Assembly (NCBI RefSeq): GCF_000379665.1
Contig: NZ_KB903359.1
Location: 1,093,475-1,157,474, forward strand
Length of the DNA stretch: 64,000 nt
Origin: Butyricimonas synergistica DSM 23225
GTDB lineage: Bacteria > Bacteroidota > Bacteroidia > Bacteroidales > Marinifilaceae
Direction: 5' to 3'
A program made the position numbers and the translations under genes. Below are positions 34,342 to 43,701 of the stretch, one piece after another; the stretch's first letter is position 1, and each line of letters starts with the position of its first letter. The notes under the pieces are model-generated. The model had not been told where the DNA came from. It worked only from the letters and a program-made list of their open reading frames with translations, and searched no databases.

Positions 34342-35133
34342 ATGAAAACATTACTGATATTTGCTCTTTTTTTCGCGGGGATTACCGCATCACAAGCTCA
34401 AATCAAAATCGGCAAAATGAAAATCGACACGAAAAAAGCTATCCAAGCGGGGAAAGATGCGGCAGGGGCAATCACCCTTTCCGATGAAGACATTGCCGCC
34501 ATGAGCAAAGAATATATGCAATGGATGGATACCCACAACAAATTGGCTGCCCCGGACAGTGAATTAGGCAAACGATTAGCCAAAATCACGGCGAATTTTC
34601 CCAAAATAGATGGTTTGAAATTAAACTTCGGGGTATATGAAGTGATTGACGTAAACGCTTTCGCTTGTGGTGACGGGAGTATCCGGGTATGTGCCGGGTT
34701 AATGGAGATCATGACCGACGACGAAGTGCTCGCTGTGATCGGGCACGAGATCGGGCACGTCGTTCACCACGATTCCAAGAATGCCATGAAAAACGCTTAT
34801 CTCCGTTCTGCTGCCAAAAATGCGGCAGGAGCTATGAACGAAAAGGTTGCCAAGCTCACCGATTCCCAGCTGGGCGACCTGGCAGAAGCTTTTATGGGAG
34901 CTCAATTCTCTCAGAAACAAGAGAATGCCGCAGACGATTACGCTTTTGATTTCTGCCTCCGTCAGAATGTCGACCCGTATGCCATGTCCAAGGCACTAAA
35001 CAAACTGGTAGAATTGTCCAATGCCGGGGGCGAAAAGGCAACACGCATCCAAAAGATGTTCTCTTCCCATCCCGGAAGTGCAGAGAGAGCTGCCCGTTTG
35101 AAAGCAAAAGCAGACAACCTGCAAAAGAAATAA
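34342..35133 (+). CDS. Secreted M48-family metallopeptidase (BepA/LoiP-like)
   Basis: A 263-residue exported zinc peptidase. A signal peptide (MKTLLIFALFFAGITASQAQ) is followed by an M48 domain with NAFACGDGSIRVCAGLMEI, HEIGH at 135-139 and the third ligand in QENAADDYA. There is no lipobox Cys at the cleavage site, so it is probably soluble in the periplasm. Relatives LoiP and BepA process or repair outer-membrane proteins. nudC follows 48 bases later on the same strand and may be co-transcribed. Confidence 0.92.
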   Translation: MKTLLIFALFFAGITASQAQIKIGKMKIDTKKAIQAGKDAAGAITLSDEDIAAMSKEYMQWMDTHNKLAAPDSELGKRLAKITANFPKIDGLKLNFGVYEVIDVNAFACGDGSIRVCAGLMEIMTDDEVLAVIGHEIGHVVHHDSKNAMKNAYLRSAAKNAAGAMNEKVAKLTDSQLGDLAEAFMGAQFSQKQENAADDYAFDFCLRQNVDPYAMSKALNKLVELSNAGGEKATRIQKMFSSHPGSAERAARLKAKADNLQKK

Positions 35134-35181
35134 AATTCCCCATTTGACTCTGGTTGCCCGAGAAGTTAATTTTAAGCTATC

Positions 35182-36009
35182 ATGATTCAAGACATTGCAC
35201 CACACAAGTTCTCGAACGCTTATTCAAACCGCCGACCGGAGGCAACAGACTTTGCCCTTTGTTTTAACGATCACACCGTTCTCTTACACGAACAGAACGG
35301 TGCGATCCGTTTTCCCCGCTTTAACGAGTTGACTGGCGATACGAATACACTTTTACAAACCGCCACTTACCTATTCGCCATTGACGACAACCGTTTTTAC
35401 TGGATAAACCAACCAGCAAAAGAACAAGGTGATTTCCGCCTGGAGAACATCTCCGTGTTCAGGAAAGCCTTTCCCCGTCATTCCGCATTTGCCGGGATTA
35501 CCGCTTACAGCCTATATAAATGGTACGACAATCATCGTTTTTGCAGTCATTGCGGGGAAAAACTCGTTCCCCATGACAAGGAACGGATGATGTACTGCGA
35601 GAAATGCGGAAACTCGGAATACCCCAAGATCATGCCCGCCGTGATCGTTGCCGTCACCAACGGCGACAAGATACTGCTCTCCAAATACGCCAACCGGGAA
35701 TACACGAGGTATGCCCTCCTTGCTGGGTTCACTGAGATCGGCGAATCCGTGGAAGAAACCGTCCGCCGGGAAGTCATGGAAGAAGTCGGCTTGCACGTCA
35801 AAAATCTAAAATACTACAAGAGCCAGCCGTGGGCATTCTCGGACACCCTTCTCATGGGATTCTTCGCCGAAGTCGAAGGGAACGACCGCATCACGTTAGA
35901 TCGGGAGGAACTCGCTGTTGCCGAGTGGTTCCCCCGTCAGGATATCCCCGCCAGCGAATCGGACATCAGCCTCACCAGCGAAATGATAGAATACTTCAGA
36001 AAAAATTGA
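35182..36009 (+). CDS. nudC: NAD(+) diphosphatase / RNA decapping Nudix hydrolase
   Basis: A 275-residue NudC homologue that hydrolyses NAD(H) and can remove NAD caps from RNA. It has an N-terminal NUDIX-like domain, a zinc ribbon (CSHCGEKLVPHDKERMMYC then EKCG), the Nudix box AGFTEIGESVEETVRREVME followed by EVG, and the NudC-specific SQPWAFSDTLLMGF motif after it, which separates it from other Nudix proteins. Length and motif order are normal. Confidence 0.95.
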   Translation: MIQDIAPHKFSNAYSNRRPEATDFALCFNDHTVLLHEQNGAIRFPRFNELTGDTNTLLQTATYLFAIDDNRFYWINQPAKEQGDFRLENISVFRKAFPRHSAFAGITAYSLYKWYDNHRFCSHCGEKLVPHDKERMMYCEKCGNSEYPKIMPAVIVAVTNGDKILLSKYANREYTRYALLAGFTEIGESVEETVRREVMEEVGLHVKNLKYYKSQPWAFSDTLLMGFFAEVEGNDRITLDREELAVAEWFPRQDIPASESDISLTSEMIEYFRKN

Positions 36010-36474
36010 AAGTTGCTGCCCCCAGATATACCGCAAGATTAACAACACAGACAACACCCACAGCGTGAGAAAATCAAATCACTAAATCACTGCACGAGGA
36101 TCGTTTTGTACAGTTGAAATTTAAAATTAGTAAATTTCATTCGCCTTTATCCCCATTTTTTCGCTTTGTTCGGCAAACGATAATAAGATAACCTCATTAT
36201 ATTTTTCTTTGTTACCAGATACAACACAAACGCCGATCGAGGGACTCGGTTACCGGAGGGCAACCCTTCAACCATCCTTTTTTACAACACCCTCTATTCC
36301 CCGACGGACACGGGGAACTCCCTCCAAACAACCATCCCTTGCCGCCCCGGACACCCCGTCCGGGGTTACTTCTGTAAAGTTTTCGCTTTCCCGCTCCTTT
36401 TTTTCGTTTTACCTCCTTTCCGAGAGCGAATAATAATTATTTTACTTTTCTTTGTAGTGATAAAAAAGACAATT
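36010..36474. other. Intergenic region upstream of the LytS-type kinase
   Basis: About 465 bases. It contains GC-rich palindromes (CCCCGGAC/GTCCGGGG near 36337-36358; TCCCC/GGGGA near 36297-36315) and pyrimidine-rich sequence, with CTTTCTTTGT-like elements at about 36208 and 36449 that could be degenerate -7 boxes. The 74-residue ORF across it is Ser/Thr/Pro-rich and unlike its neighbours; I do not call it. Confidence 0.5.
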
Positions 36475-37497
36475 ATGGATTCATTTGACTTGTACATATC
36501 CCGTAAACTGCCACTCATCAGCCTGACAAGTGCCGTTTTCATCATATACCCCAACCTCTCCTGCCTCCCATGGGAGATAAACATGATACCGGAAGAAAGC
36601 TACCCGCTATATTTTACCTATTTCATCTACCGCCTATTATTTTTCTGGGGATTTATCGCTTGGTTGATACGCTACAACCTAAAAAAACTCCCCACGGCAC
36701 CGTTTCGCCAGCGACTCGGACGTAACTTCCTGATGACGCTGGCAACCTACCTCGTCTTCCTCGGCATCTCCTACACGGTATCGCGCTACGGCATCCGCAC
36801 CGACTTCCGAGGCAGCACTCTGATCTCGCAGTTTGCCGTGTCGTGCGTCTTGTGTACCGTGATCGGGTATATCTCCATGCTCTACACCCGGCAGCGAGAA
36901 AAAGAGAATGAGATCGAACGCCTGCGCTTCGAGAACCTGAAAAGCCGTTGTGACGCCCTCGCAAACCAGATTAACCCTCATTTCTTTTTCAACTCACTGA
37001 ACGGCATATCTTCCTTGATCCGCAAGAAGGATGACAAGAAAACGCTGACCTACGTCAACCAGCTGTCGGACATCTTTCGCTATATACTCCAAAGCGACCA
37101 CAAGGGACTCGTGCCGCTACGTGAGGAACTCGAATTTATCGAATCGTTCCGCTACGTTATGGAAGTACGTTTCGCCAACAAGCTGGACTTCTCCATAGAG
37201 GCTGATGAACGGGAGAAGGACACGCTAGTACTGCCAGTACTCTCCCTGCTCCCGCTGGTAGACAACATCATCGTCCACAACCGCATCGACAGCGAGTGCA
37301 AAATGACCATCACCATCCGGCTCGACGACCGTGGCGAACTGGTCGTGGCGAACCCCATGCACCCGAAACTGACCCCGCCCGACACGAACGGGACGGGACT
37401 CGATAATCTCAACAAGCGCTTTGAATTATTGATGAACAAACAAATCCGGGTAGAACATGATGCAAACGCCTTCCGTGTCTACCTCCCATTAAAATAA
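36475..37497 (+). CDS. LytS/YpdA-type sensor histidine kinase
   Basis: Inner-membrane sensor kinase, 340 residues. Four hydrophobic segments occupy about residues 15-145 with no large sensor domain. A short coiled coil (RQREKENEIERLRFENLKSR) leads to the His_kinase domain with phosphoacceptor His in NQINPHFFFNSLNGISS, and the ATPase domain follows (LLPLVDNIIVHN, NGTGLDNLNKRFELL). The HNRIDSE segment departs from the usual HA-K of the N-box. The response-regulator gene begins 7 bases later. An alternative GTG start at 36457 is less likely. Confidence 0.92.
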   Translation: MDSFDLYISRKLPLISLTSAVFIIYPNLSCLPWEINMIPEESYPLYFTYFIYRLLFFWGFIAWLIRYNLKKLPTAPFRQRLGRNFLMTLATYLVFLGISYTVSRYGIRTDFRGSTLISQFAVSCVLCTVIGYISMLYTRQREKENEIERLRFENLKSRCDALANQINPHFFFNSLNGISSLIRKKDDKKTLTYVNQLSDIFRYILQSDHKGLVPLREELEFIESFRYVMEVRFANKLDFSIEADEREKDTLVLPVLSLLPLVDNIIVHNRIDSECKMTITIRLDDRGELVVANPMHPKLTPPDTNGTGLDNLNKRFELLMNKQIRVEHDANAFRVYLPLK

Positions 37498-37504
37498 CAC
37501 CGCT

Positions 37505-38254
37505 ATGAACATATTGATTGTAGAAGACGAAACCGCCGCTTACGAGAATCTCGTGGATATTATCACGGAAGTTGACCCACACATCCGGATAGCCGGTAAC
37601 ACGGAGAGCGTTACCGGCACCGTGCAGTGGTTGCAGTCGAACCCGCTGCCAGACTTGATCTTCATGGACATTCACCTGTCGGACGGCTCGGCATTCGCCA
37701 TCTTCGACAAGATCGCAGTGGAAACCCCCATTGTCTTCACCACCGCCTACGACCAGTATGCCATCGAAGCATTCCGCGTGAACAGCATCGACTACCTGCT
37801 GAAACCGGTAAAAGTAGGCGACATACGCCACGCCCTCGATAAATACAGCAAACTCACCCGTCAGGATCTCGTGCAATACCTGTCGCAACTCACCCAACTT
37901 GCGGCTCCCCCAAAATACCAAGACCGCCTGCTGATACCGATCAAGGACAAGTTAATCCCGGTCAACCTACGGGACGTATCCTGCTTCTACACCACGGACA
38001 AAAATACTTTCGTTTACCTGAAAAACGGGGAGAAATATCCCTATTCCAAAACCCTCGAGCAGATCATCGCCACCCTCGACCCAGCACACTTCATCCGGGC
38101 GAACAAACAATTTATCGTGGCGAAAGACAGCGTCACCAACATCACCATTTGGTTCGACAACCGCCTGCTCGTCACCCTCGACACGGAAGTTCCCGAACGC
38201 ATGTATATCAGCAAGAACAAAGCCTCCGAGTTCAAGTCGTGGATCGTCAAATAA
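37505..38254 (+). CDS. LytTR-family response regulator
   Basis: A 249-residue DNA-binding response regulator. The receiver domain (1 to about 115) has the acidic pair E7/D8, phosphoacceptor Asp55 in LIFMDIHLSDGSA, and TTAYDQYAIEAFRVNSIDYL with the conserved Thr and LLKPV Lys. The LytTR domain (about 140-249) shows DVSCFYTTDKNTFVYLKNGE and FIRANKQFIV. It is the partner of the kinase 7 bases upstream. It lies 135 bases before the Tat/ferredoxin cluster on the same strand, so it may control that cluster; this is inference from position. Confidence 0.94.
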   Translation: MNILIVEDETAAYENLVDIITEVDPHIRIAGNTESVTGTVQWLQSNPLPDLIFMDIHLSDGSAFAIFDKIAVETPIVFTTAYDQYAIEAFRVNSIDYLLKPVKVGDIRHALDKYSKLTRQDLVQYLSQLTQLAAPPKYQDRLLIPIKDKLIPVNLRDVSCFYTTDKNTFVYLKNGEKYPYSKTLEQIIATLDPAHFIRANKQFIVAKDSVTNITIWFDNRLLVTLDTEVPERMYISKNKASEFKSWIVK

Positions 38255-38357
38255 AAAGAGGTTGTCCCCAAAGTCTCGTTTCCCAGTAAGTTTTCGTCAT
38301 CAGTTTACAATTTTTCGCTTTAACGCAACGCCTGTATGATTCAAGGTATTACCCGAA

Positions 38358-38365
38358 TATCTTTG
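38358..38365 (+). promoter_or_regulatory. -7 element before the polyferredoxin gene
   Basis: TATCTTTG 26 bases before the ATG at 38392. The -33 position has only a weak match, as expected if an activator such as the LytTR protein is needed. Confidence 0.55.
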
Positions 38366-38391
38366 CTACATAACTCAAAAACAAAGACGTG

Positions 38392-39879
38392 ATGTTACGA
38401 AAAATCAGACTAACACTTGCCATTATTTGCTTTACCCTTATCACCCTGCTGTTTCTCGATTTCACGGGAACGCTGCATGCGTGGTTCGGCTGGTTAGCAA
38501 AAATACAATTCCTCCCTGCTGTTCTGGCACTGAACACAGGAGTTGTAGTGCTTCTTATCGCTCTCACCTTGATCTTCGGACGCATATATTGTTCGGTGAT
38601 CTGCCCGCTCGGCGTATTTCAAGACGTGATAGCGTGGTTCTGGAAACGACGAAAGAAACTACCTTACAGCTATTCCCCCGCCCTCTCGTGGGTGCGATAC
38701 GGCATCCTCGGGATTTTTATTATCACCCTCATTACCGGGGCTGGCTCCATTGTAGCCTTGCTGGCACCGTACAGCGCTTACGGGCGCATCGCCAACAACC
38801 TGCTCGCCCCGCTATGGCAATGGAGTAACAACCTGCTCGCCCACGCGGCAGAACGGGCAGACAGTTACGCCTTCTACGAGGTGGACGTCTGGATAAAAAG
38901 CCTGCCGACCTTCCTTATCGCCGCGGCAACCTTCGTGATACTTATTACCCTTGCATGGCGTAACGGACGAACGTATTGCAACACAATCTGCCCCGTGGGT
39001 ACCGTGTTGGGATTTCTCTCCCGCTACTCCCTATTCCGGGTGACGATCGATGCAGAGAAATGCAACGGGTGCAGTCTTTGCTCGCACAAATGCAAGGCAG
39101 CGTGCATCAACTACAAAGAACACGAGGTGGATTATAGCCGCTGCGTGGCGTGCATGAACTGCCTCCAAACCTGCAAGCAAGGAGCTATCAGCTATAAACC
39201 GCACTACAAACGACCAGCACAAGAGCCCACGCAGGAAGCCGCAGACGTGAACAAATCCCGCCGCAATTTCCTCACTGTCGCAACCGTACTCGCGAGCACT
39301 TCCGTGCTGAAAGCGCAGGAGAAAAAAGTGGATGGTGGGCTTGCCGTTATCGAAGACAAGAAAATCCCTCATCGTGACACACCCATCACGCCTCCCGGAT
39401 CACTGGGCACTCGCAACATGAACCAACATTGCACCGCCTGCCAGCTATGCGTAACGGTATGCCCCAATCACGTACTGCGCCCCTCCGGTGACCTAAGCAC
39501 CCTCATGCAGCCGGAAATGTCCTACGAGCGAGGATATTGCCGTCCCGAATGCAACAAATGCTCAGAGGTATGCCCGGCGGGAGCCATCCTGCCGATAACG
39601 GCGGCGGAAAAATCCGCCATCCAGATCGGTCATGCCGTGTGGATAAAAGAAAACTGCGTGCCCCTGACCGACGGGGTGGATTGCGGCAACTGCGCCCGCC
39701 ACTGTCCCACGGGAGCCATCCAAATGGTGGCGTCCGACCCGGACATGACGGACTCGCCCAAGATTCCCGTGGTGAACACCGAACGTTGTATCGGTTGCGG
39801 CGCTTGCGAGCACCTGTGCCCAGCTCGCCCGTTCAGCGCAATTTACGTGGAGGGACACGAGATGCACAAAACCATTTAA
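38392..39879 (+). CDS. NapH-like membrane polyferredoxin with internal Tat motif and C-terminal ferredoxin domain
   Basis: A 495-residue fusion. Residues 1-215 form a NapH/FixG-type membrane domain with four helices and two CxxxCP motifs (C67/C71; C196/C200). Next come two [4Fe-4S] motifs (CNGCSLCSHKC 224-234; CVACMNCLQTC 251-261). At 289-301 lies a twin-arginine helix (SRRNFLTVATVLA), after which residues 345-478 hold four further clusters (CTACQLCVTVCP, CNKCSEVCP, CGNCARHCP, CIGCGACEHLCP), like NapG/MauN-type periplasmic ferredoxins. It probably carries electrons from the quinol pool to a periplasmic acceptor. ATG at 38392 is used; a GTG precedes it. Confidence 0.85.
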   Translation: MLRKIRLTLAIICFTLITLLFLDFTGTLHAWFGWLAKIQFLPAVLALNTGVVVLLIALTLIFGRIYCSVICPLGVFQDVIAWFWKRRKKLPYSYSPALSWVRYGILGIFIITLITGAGSIVALLAPYSAYGRIANNLLAPLWQWSNNLLAHAAERADSYAFYEVDVWIKSLPTFLIAAATFVILITLAWRNGRTYCNTICPVGTVLGFLSRYSLFRVTIDAEKCNGCSLCSHKCKAACINYKEHEVDYSRCVACMNCLQTCKQGAISYKPHYKRPAQEPTQEAADVNKSRRNFLTVATVLASTSVLKAQEKKVDGGLAVIEDKKIPHRDTPITPPGSLGTRNMNQHCTACQLCVTVCPNHVLRPSGDLSTLMQPEMSYERGYCRPECNKCSEVCPAGAILPITAAEKSAIQIGHAVWIKENCVPLTDGVDCGNCARHCPTGAIQMVASDPDMTDSPKIPVVNTERCIGCGACEHLCPARPFSAIYVEGHEMHKTI

Positions 39880-39891
39880 CAAATAAGAAAC

Positions 39892-41292
39892 ATGAAAAAC
39901 AAGAATAAAAAAGAAATAGACCGCCGTACTTTCCTGAAAATATTCGGTGCAGGAACGGCAACCACCGCAGCAGCCCTGTACGGTTGCCGTCCCCGGAATA
40001 ACTCCGTCGTGAACGGCGGTTCGGACAACGCACAAACCGGAGAAATGACCTATCGCATCACCCCCACCACGGGCGACAAAGTATCCCTGCTGGGCTACGG
40101 TTGTATGCGCCTACCGACTACCAGTAATTCTAGTGCGAGAGACAGTCAGGACGAAATAGACCAAGACATGGTGAACCGCCAAGTGGATTACGCCATCGCC
40201 CACGGGGTGAACTACTTCGACACGTCGCCCGCATACTGCAAAGGGCGCTCGGAACACGCCATGGGGATAGCCCTCAGCCGCCACCCGAGGGACAAATACT
40301 TTATCGCCACGAAGCTGTCGAACTTCTCACCGGACACGTGGAGCCGGGAAGCGTCCATCGCCATGTACCGCAATTCGCTGAAAGAATTGCAGGTGGATTA
40401 CCTCGATTATATGCTGCTTCACGGCATCGGCATGGGAGGCATGGAAGCGATGAAAGGTCGTTATTTGGATAACGGCATCCTCGACTTCCTCATCGAGGAA
40501 CGGAAAGCGGGACGTATCCGTAACCTTGGCTTCTCGTACCACGGGGACATCGAGGTATTCGACTACCTGCTCGCCCGCCACGACGAGATAAAATGGGACT
40601 TCGTGCAAATTCAACTCAACTACGTGGACTGGAAGCACGCCAAGGAAATGAATACCCGCAACACGGACGCCGAATACCTGTACGGCGAACTCGTCAAACA
40701 CGGTATCCCTGCCGTCATTATGGAACCACTGCTTGGTGGACGTCTGGCAAACGTGCCAAACTACATCGTCAGCCGATTGAAACAACGCCGCCCGTCGGAT
40801 AGTGTCGCCTCGTGGGCATTCCGCTTCGCGGGCTCACCGGAAGGAGTGCTGACCGTGTTGAGCGGCATGACCTACATGGAACACCTGCAAGAAAACCTAC
40901 ATACCTATTCCCCGCTAGCCCCCTTGACCGATAACGACAAGGATTTCCTGGAAGAAACGGCACAACTATTACTGAAATACCCCACGATACCCTGCAACGA
41001 TTGCAAATATTGTATGCCTTGCCCGTATGGAATAGACATCCCGTCTATCCTGATACATTATAACAAATGCGTGAACGAGGGGAATATCCCCGCAAACACG
41101 CAGGACGAGAATTACCGCAAGGCACGCCGGGTGTTCCTCGTGGGCTACGACCGTAGCGTGCCCCGCTTGCGCCAAGCGAACCACTGCATCGGATGTAATC
41201 AATGCGTGCACCACTGCCCGCAAAACATTAATATCCCCGGGGAACTGCACCGCATCGACAGATTCGTGGAACAATTGAAAATGGAGAATTGA
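39892..41292 (+). CDS. Tat-exported aldo/keto reductase with C-terminal ferredoxin clusters
   Basis: A 466-residue protein with a Tat signal (RRTFLKIFGAGTATTAAALY then GC; RR at 11-12) whose Cys32 may be lipidated. The aldo/keto reductase barrel follows, with LGYGCMRLP, NYFDTSPAYCKGRSE (catalytic Asp and Tyr), FIATKLS (Lys) and YMLLHGI (His). The C-terminus has CNDCKYCMPCPYGIDIP and CIGCNQCVHHCPQNINIP, the ferredoxin-type tail of this AKR subgroup. Export by Tat implies folding with cofactors in the cytoplasm. It lies 12 bases after the polyferredoxin, its likely electron donor. Confidence 0.88.
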   Translation: MKNKNKKEIDRRTFLKIFGAGTATTAAALYGCRPRNNSVVNGGSDNAQTGEMTYRITPTTGDKVSLLGYGCMRLPTTSNSSARDSQDEIDQDMVNRQVDYAIAHGVNYFDTSPAYCKGRSEHAMGIALSRHPRDKYFIATKLSNFSPDTWSREASIAMYRNSLKELQVDYLDYMLLHGIGMGGMEAMKGRYLDNGILDFLIEERKAGRIRNLGFSYHGDIEVFDYLLARHDEIKWDFVQIQLNYVDWKHAKEMNTRNTDAEYLYGELVKHGIPAVIMEPLLGGRLANVPNYIVSRLKQRRPSDSVASWAFRFAGSPEGVLTVLSGMTYMEHLQENLHTYSPLAPLTDNDKDFLEETAQLLLKYPTIPCNDCKYCMPCPYGIDIPSILIHYNKCVNEGNIPANTQDENYRKARRVFLVGYDRSVPRLRQANHCIGCNQCVHHCPQNINIPGELHRIDRFVEQLKMEN

Positions 41293-41362
41293 AAATGAAT
41301 AAATTCAGAGATTTCCGATTAATACCCGTAATTTATATAACAACCGCACCAGAGAAACGCAA

Positions 41363-41370
41363 TAGTTTTG
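41363..41370 (+). promoter_or_regulatory. -7 element before the DUF1893-TonB receptor gene
   Basis: TAGTTTTG 28 bases before the ATG; no good -33 box. It suggests the receptor genes can be transcribed separately from the two upstream redox genes. Confidence 0.45.
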
Positions 41371-41398
41371 TACCGGATGAACTAAAAAGAATTGCCTT

Positions 41399-43690
41399 AT
41401 GACAGAAAACATCATAGAACTACTACACATCGGCGGCTACTCCTGCGTAATCGCAAAAGGGACAGAAGTCCGCACCTTTCACCAGCGAGGCGTGGCAGAC
41501 CTGTACGAGCTGCTGGAAGAAGACCCCTCATTCATGAAAGGGGCACACGTGGCAGACAAAGTGATCGGCAAAGCAGCTGCTGCCTTGATGGTACTTGGCT
41601 GTGTAGAAAACGTATACACCGACACCATCAGCGAACCAGCGCTGGCGTTACTGCAAGATGCGAGAATAGACGTCCGCTACATAAAAAAGGTACCGCACAT
41701 CGTGAACCGGGACAAGACTGGCTGGTGCCCGCTGGAATCCGCCTGCTTTGAAATAAAATCGGTGAAAGACATTTACCCCGTGATCCGGAACTTTATCTCG
41801 AAAATAAGGATAAACAAAAAAGTAGCCTGCGCCCTATTCTCCGGCTTCCTTTTAAGCACGAACTTACAGGCACAATTGCGAGAAGGCACGACCGACATAG
41901 CCCGGACTGACACTATCAAAGAAGTCGTCGTAACCGGCACCCGCAATGAAACCGACGTGCGCCACCTGCCCATGACCGTTTCCGTCGTGAACCGGGAGGC
42001 GATAGAAAAACGTTTCGAACCTTCATTACTCCCGATCCTGACGGAACGGATACCGGGACTGTTCATCACCAGCCGGGGCGTCATGGGATACGGCGTGTCG
42101 ACGGGGTCTGCCGGCGGCATGAGCCTGCGCGGTATCGGGGGAAGCTCCAATACCGAACTACTCGTGCTGATAGACGGTCACCCGCAATACATGGGATTAA
42201 TGGGACACCCGATAGCCGATGCCTACCAGACCATGCTGGCAGAACGCGTGGAGGTTGTGCGGGGTCCGGCATCGGTGCTCTACGGATCGAACGCCATGGG
42301 TGGGGTAATCAACATCATCACCCGGAAACAGCGGGAAGACGCAGTGAAAACAAATGCCCGAGTAAGTTACGGGTCATACAACACATTAATCACCAAAGCA
42401 AGCAATAGCATGAAACGGGGACGCTTCACGAGTATCGTGACCGGTTCGTACAACCGCACCGACGGGCACCGCCCGGACATGGAATTCGAGCAATACGGCG
42501 GGTACGCCAAAGTGGGATATGAACTGAGCGACGCATGGAACCTTTCCTGCGACGTGAACGTCACGCACTTCAACGCTTCCAATCCCGGAAAGACCAACGC
42601 ACCCCTTATCGACAACGACTCACGCATCACCCGAGGCATGACCTCCTTCGCCCTTGCCAATCGTTACGAGAAAACCTCCGGAGCTTTGAGTTTCTTCTAC
42701 AACTGGGGACGCCACGAGATCAACGACGGCTATTCCGAGGGGAAGGAACCGTTAACCTACCGTTTCAACTCGAAAGACCTCATGCTGGGGGTTTCCCTGT
42801 ATCAAAGTGCCACCCTGTTTGAAGGTAACCGCATCACGGTGGGCGTGGATTTCCAGCATTTCGGCGGAGAAGCGTGGAACCATTTCGTCACGGACGGGCA
42901 TGAGGAAGGCATTTCCGATAAATCAGAAAACGAGGTTGCCGGATACGCAGACTTCCGCCAGACATTTTTCTCGTGGCTCACGCTAGATGCAGGCGTACGA
43001 GTAGACCACCATTCGGTGACCGGCACGGAATGGATTCCACAGGTCGGTCTATCGGCATACCTACCTAACAACAGCAGCGTGAAAGCGATGGTGAGCAAAG
43101 GATTCCGCAACCCGACCATCCGAGAATTGTATATGTTCCGTGTCGCAAACGCCGACTTATTGCCGGAACGGATGTGGAATTACGAAATCTCCTACTCCCA
43201 ACACTTGATGAAAAACAGGTTACACTACGGGATAAACCTCTTTTACATCGACGGGGACAATATCATCACCCAAGAAACCGTGGACGGTCGACGAATGAAT
43301 GTCAATACCGGGAAAGTTGAGAACTGGGGAGCGGAAGCCGACATGAATTACCGTATAAACACAGCATGGAACATCTCTACCAATTACAGCTGGTTGCGTA
43401 TGATACACCCGCTGGTTGCCGCACCGGAACACAAACTATACATCGGGGCTGACTTCTCGCGGGGACGCTGGACAGCATCCTCCGGCGTGCAGTACGTGGC
43501 AGGGCTTTACACCACCACGGAAAAGAAAGAGAATTTCGTACTGTGGAACGCCAGAGCCAGCTATCGCCTGTGCCCCTTCGCCCATATCTTCGTGAAAGGA
43601 GAAAACCTTCTGGCACAACGCTACGAAATCAATGACGGTTTTCCCATGCCGAAAGCAACTTTCACGGGAGGAATCAATCTAAACTTTTAA
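41399..43690 (+). CDS. DUF1893 domain fused in frame to a TonB-dependent receptor
   Basis: One 763-codon frame holds two normally separate proteins. Residues 1 to about 135 are DUF1893 (LLHIGGYSCVIAKGTEVRTF, QRGVADLYELLEED, VIGKAAAALMVLG, NRDKTGWCPLESAC), a cytosolic domain whose solved member TM1506 has a cytidine-deaminase-like fold. Residues 142-160 look like a signal peptide (INKKVACALFSGFLLSTNLQAQ in two parts). Then come a TonB box (DTIKEVVVTGTRNETD), the plug (VEVVRGPASVLYGSNAMGG) and a barrel ending in LNF. No ATG begins the receptor, but an in-frame GTG at 41780 would start it just before the signal. Ligand unknown. Confidence 0.85.
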   Translation: MTENIIELLHIGGYSCVIAKGTEVRTFHQRGVADLYELLEEDPSFMKGAHVADKVIGKAAAALMVLGCVENVYTDTISEPALALLQDARIDVRYIKKVPHIVNRDKTGWCPLESACFEIKSVKDIYPVIRNFISKIRINKKVACALFSGFLLSTNLQAQLREGTTDIARTDTIKEVVVTGTRNETDVRHLPMTVSVVNREAIEKRFEPSLLPILTERIPGLFITSRGVMGYGVSTGSAGGMSLRGIGGSSNTELLVLIDGHPQYMGLMGHPIADAYQTMLAERVEVVRGPASVLYGSNAMGGVINIITRKQREDAVKTNARVSYGSYNTLITKASNSMKRGRFTSIVTGSYNRTDGHRPDMEFEQYGGYAKVGYELSDAWNLSCDVNVTHFNASNPGKTNAPLIDNDSRITRGMTSFALANRYEKTSGALSFFYNWGRHEINDGYSEGKEPLTYRFNSKDLMLGVSLYQSATLFEGNRITVGVDFQHFGGEAWNHFVTDGHEEGISDKSENEVAGYADFRQTFFSWLTLDAGVRVDHHSVTGTEWIPQVGLSAYLPNNSSVKAMVSKGFRNPTIRELYMFRVANADLLPERMWNYEISYSQHLMKNRLHYGINLFYIDGDNIITQETVDGRRMNVNTGKVENWGAEADMNYRINTAWNISTNYSWLRMIHPLVAAPEHKLYIGADFSRGRWTASSGVQYVAGLYTTTEKKENFVLWNARASYRLCPFAHIFVKGENLLAQRYEINDGFPMPKATFTGGINLNF

Positions 43691-43701
43691 AACAATCAGA
43701 T

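Noticed and set aside
36209-36433. 74-codon plus-strand ORF before the sensor kinase
   Set aside because: Low-complexity Ser/Thr/Pro sequence across palindromic intergenic DNA, with codon use unlike neighbours.
41293-41398. Cobalamin or other known riboswitch before the TonB receptor
   Set aside because: The gap is about 106 bases with a promoter only 28 bases before the ATG, leaving no room for a cobalamin riboswitch, and no such box was seen.
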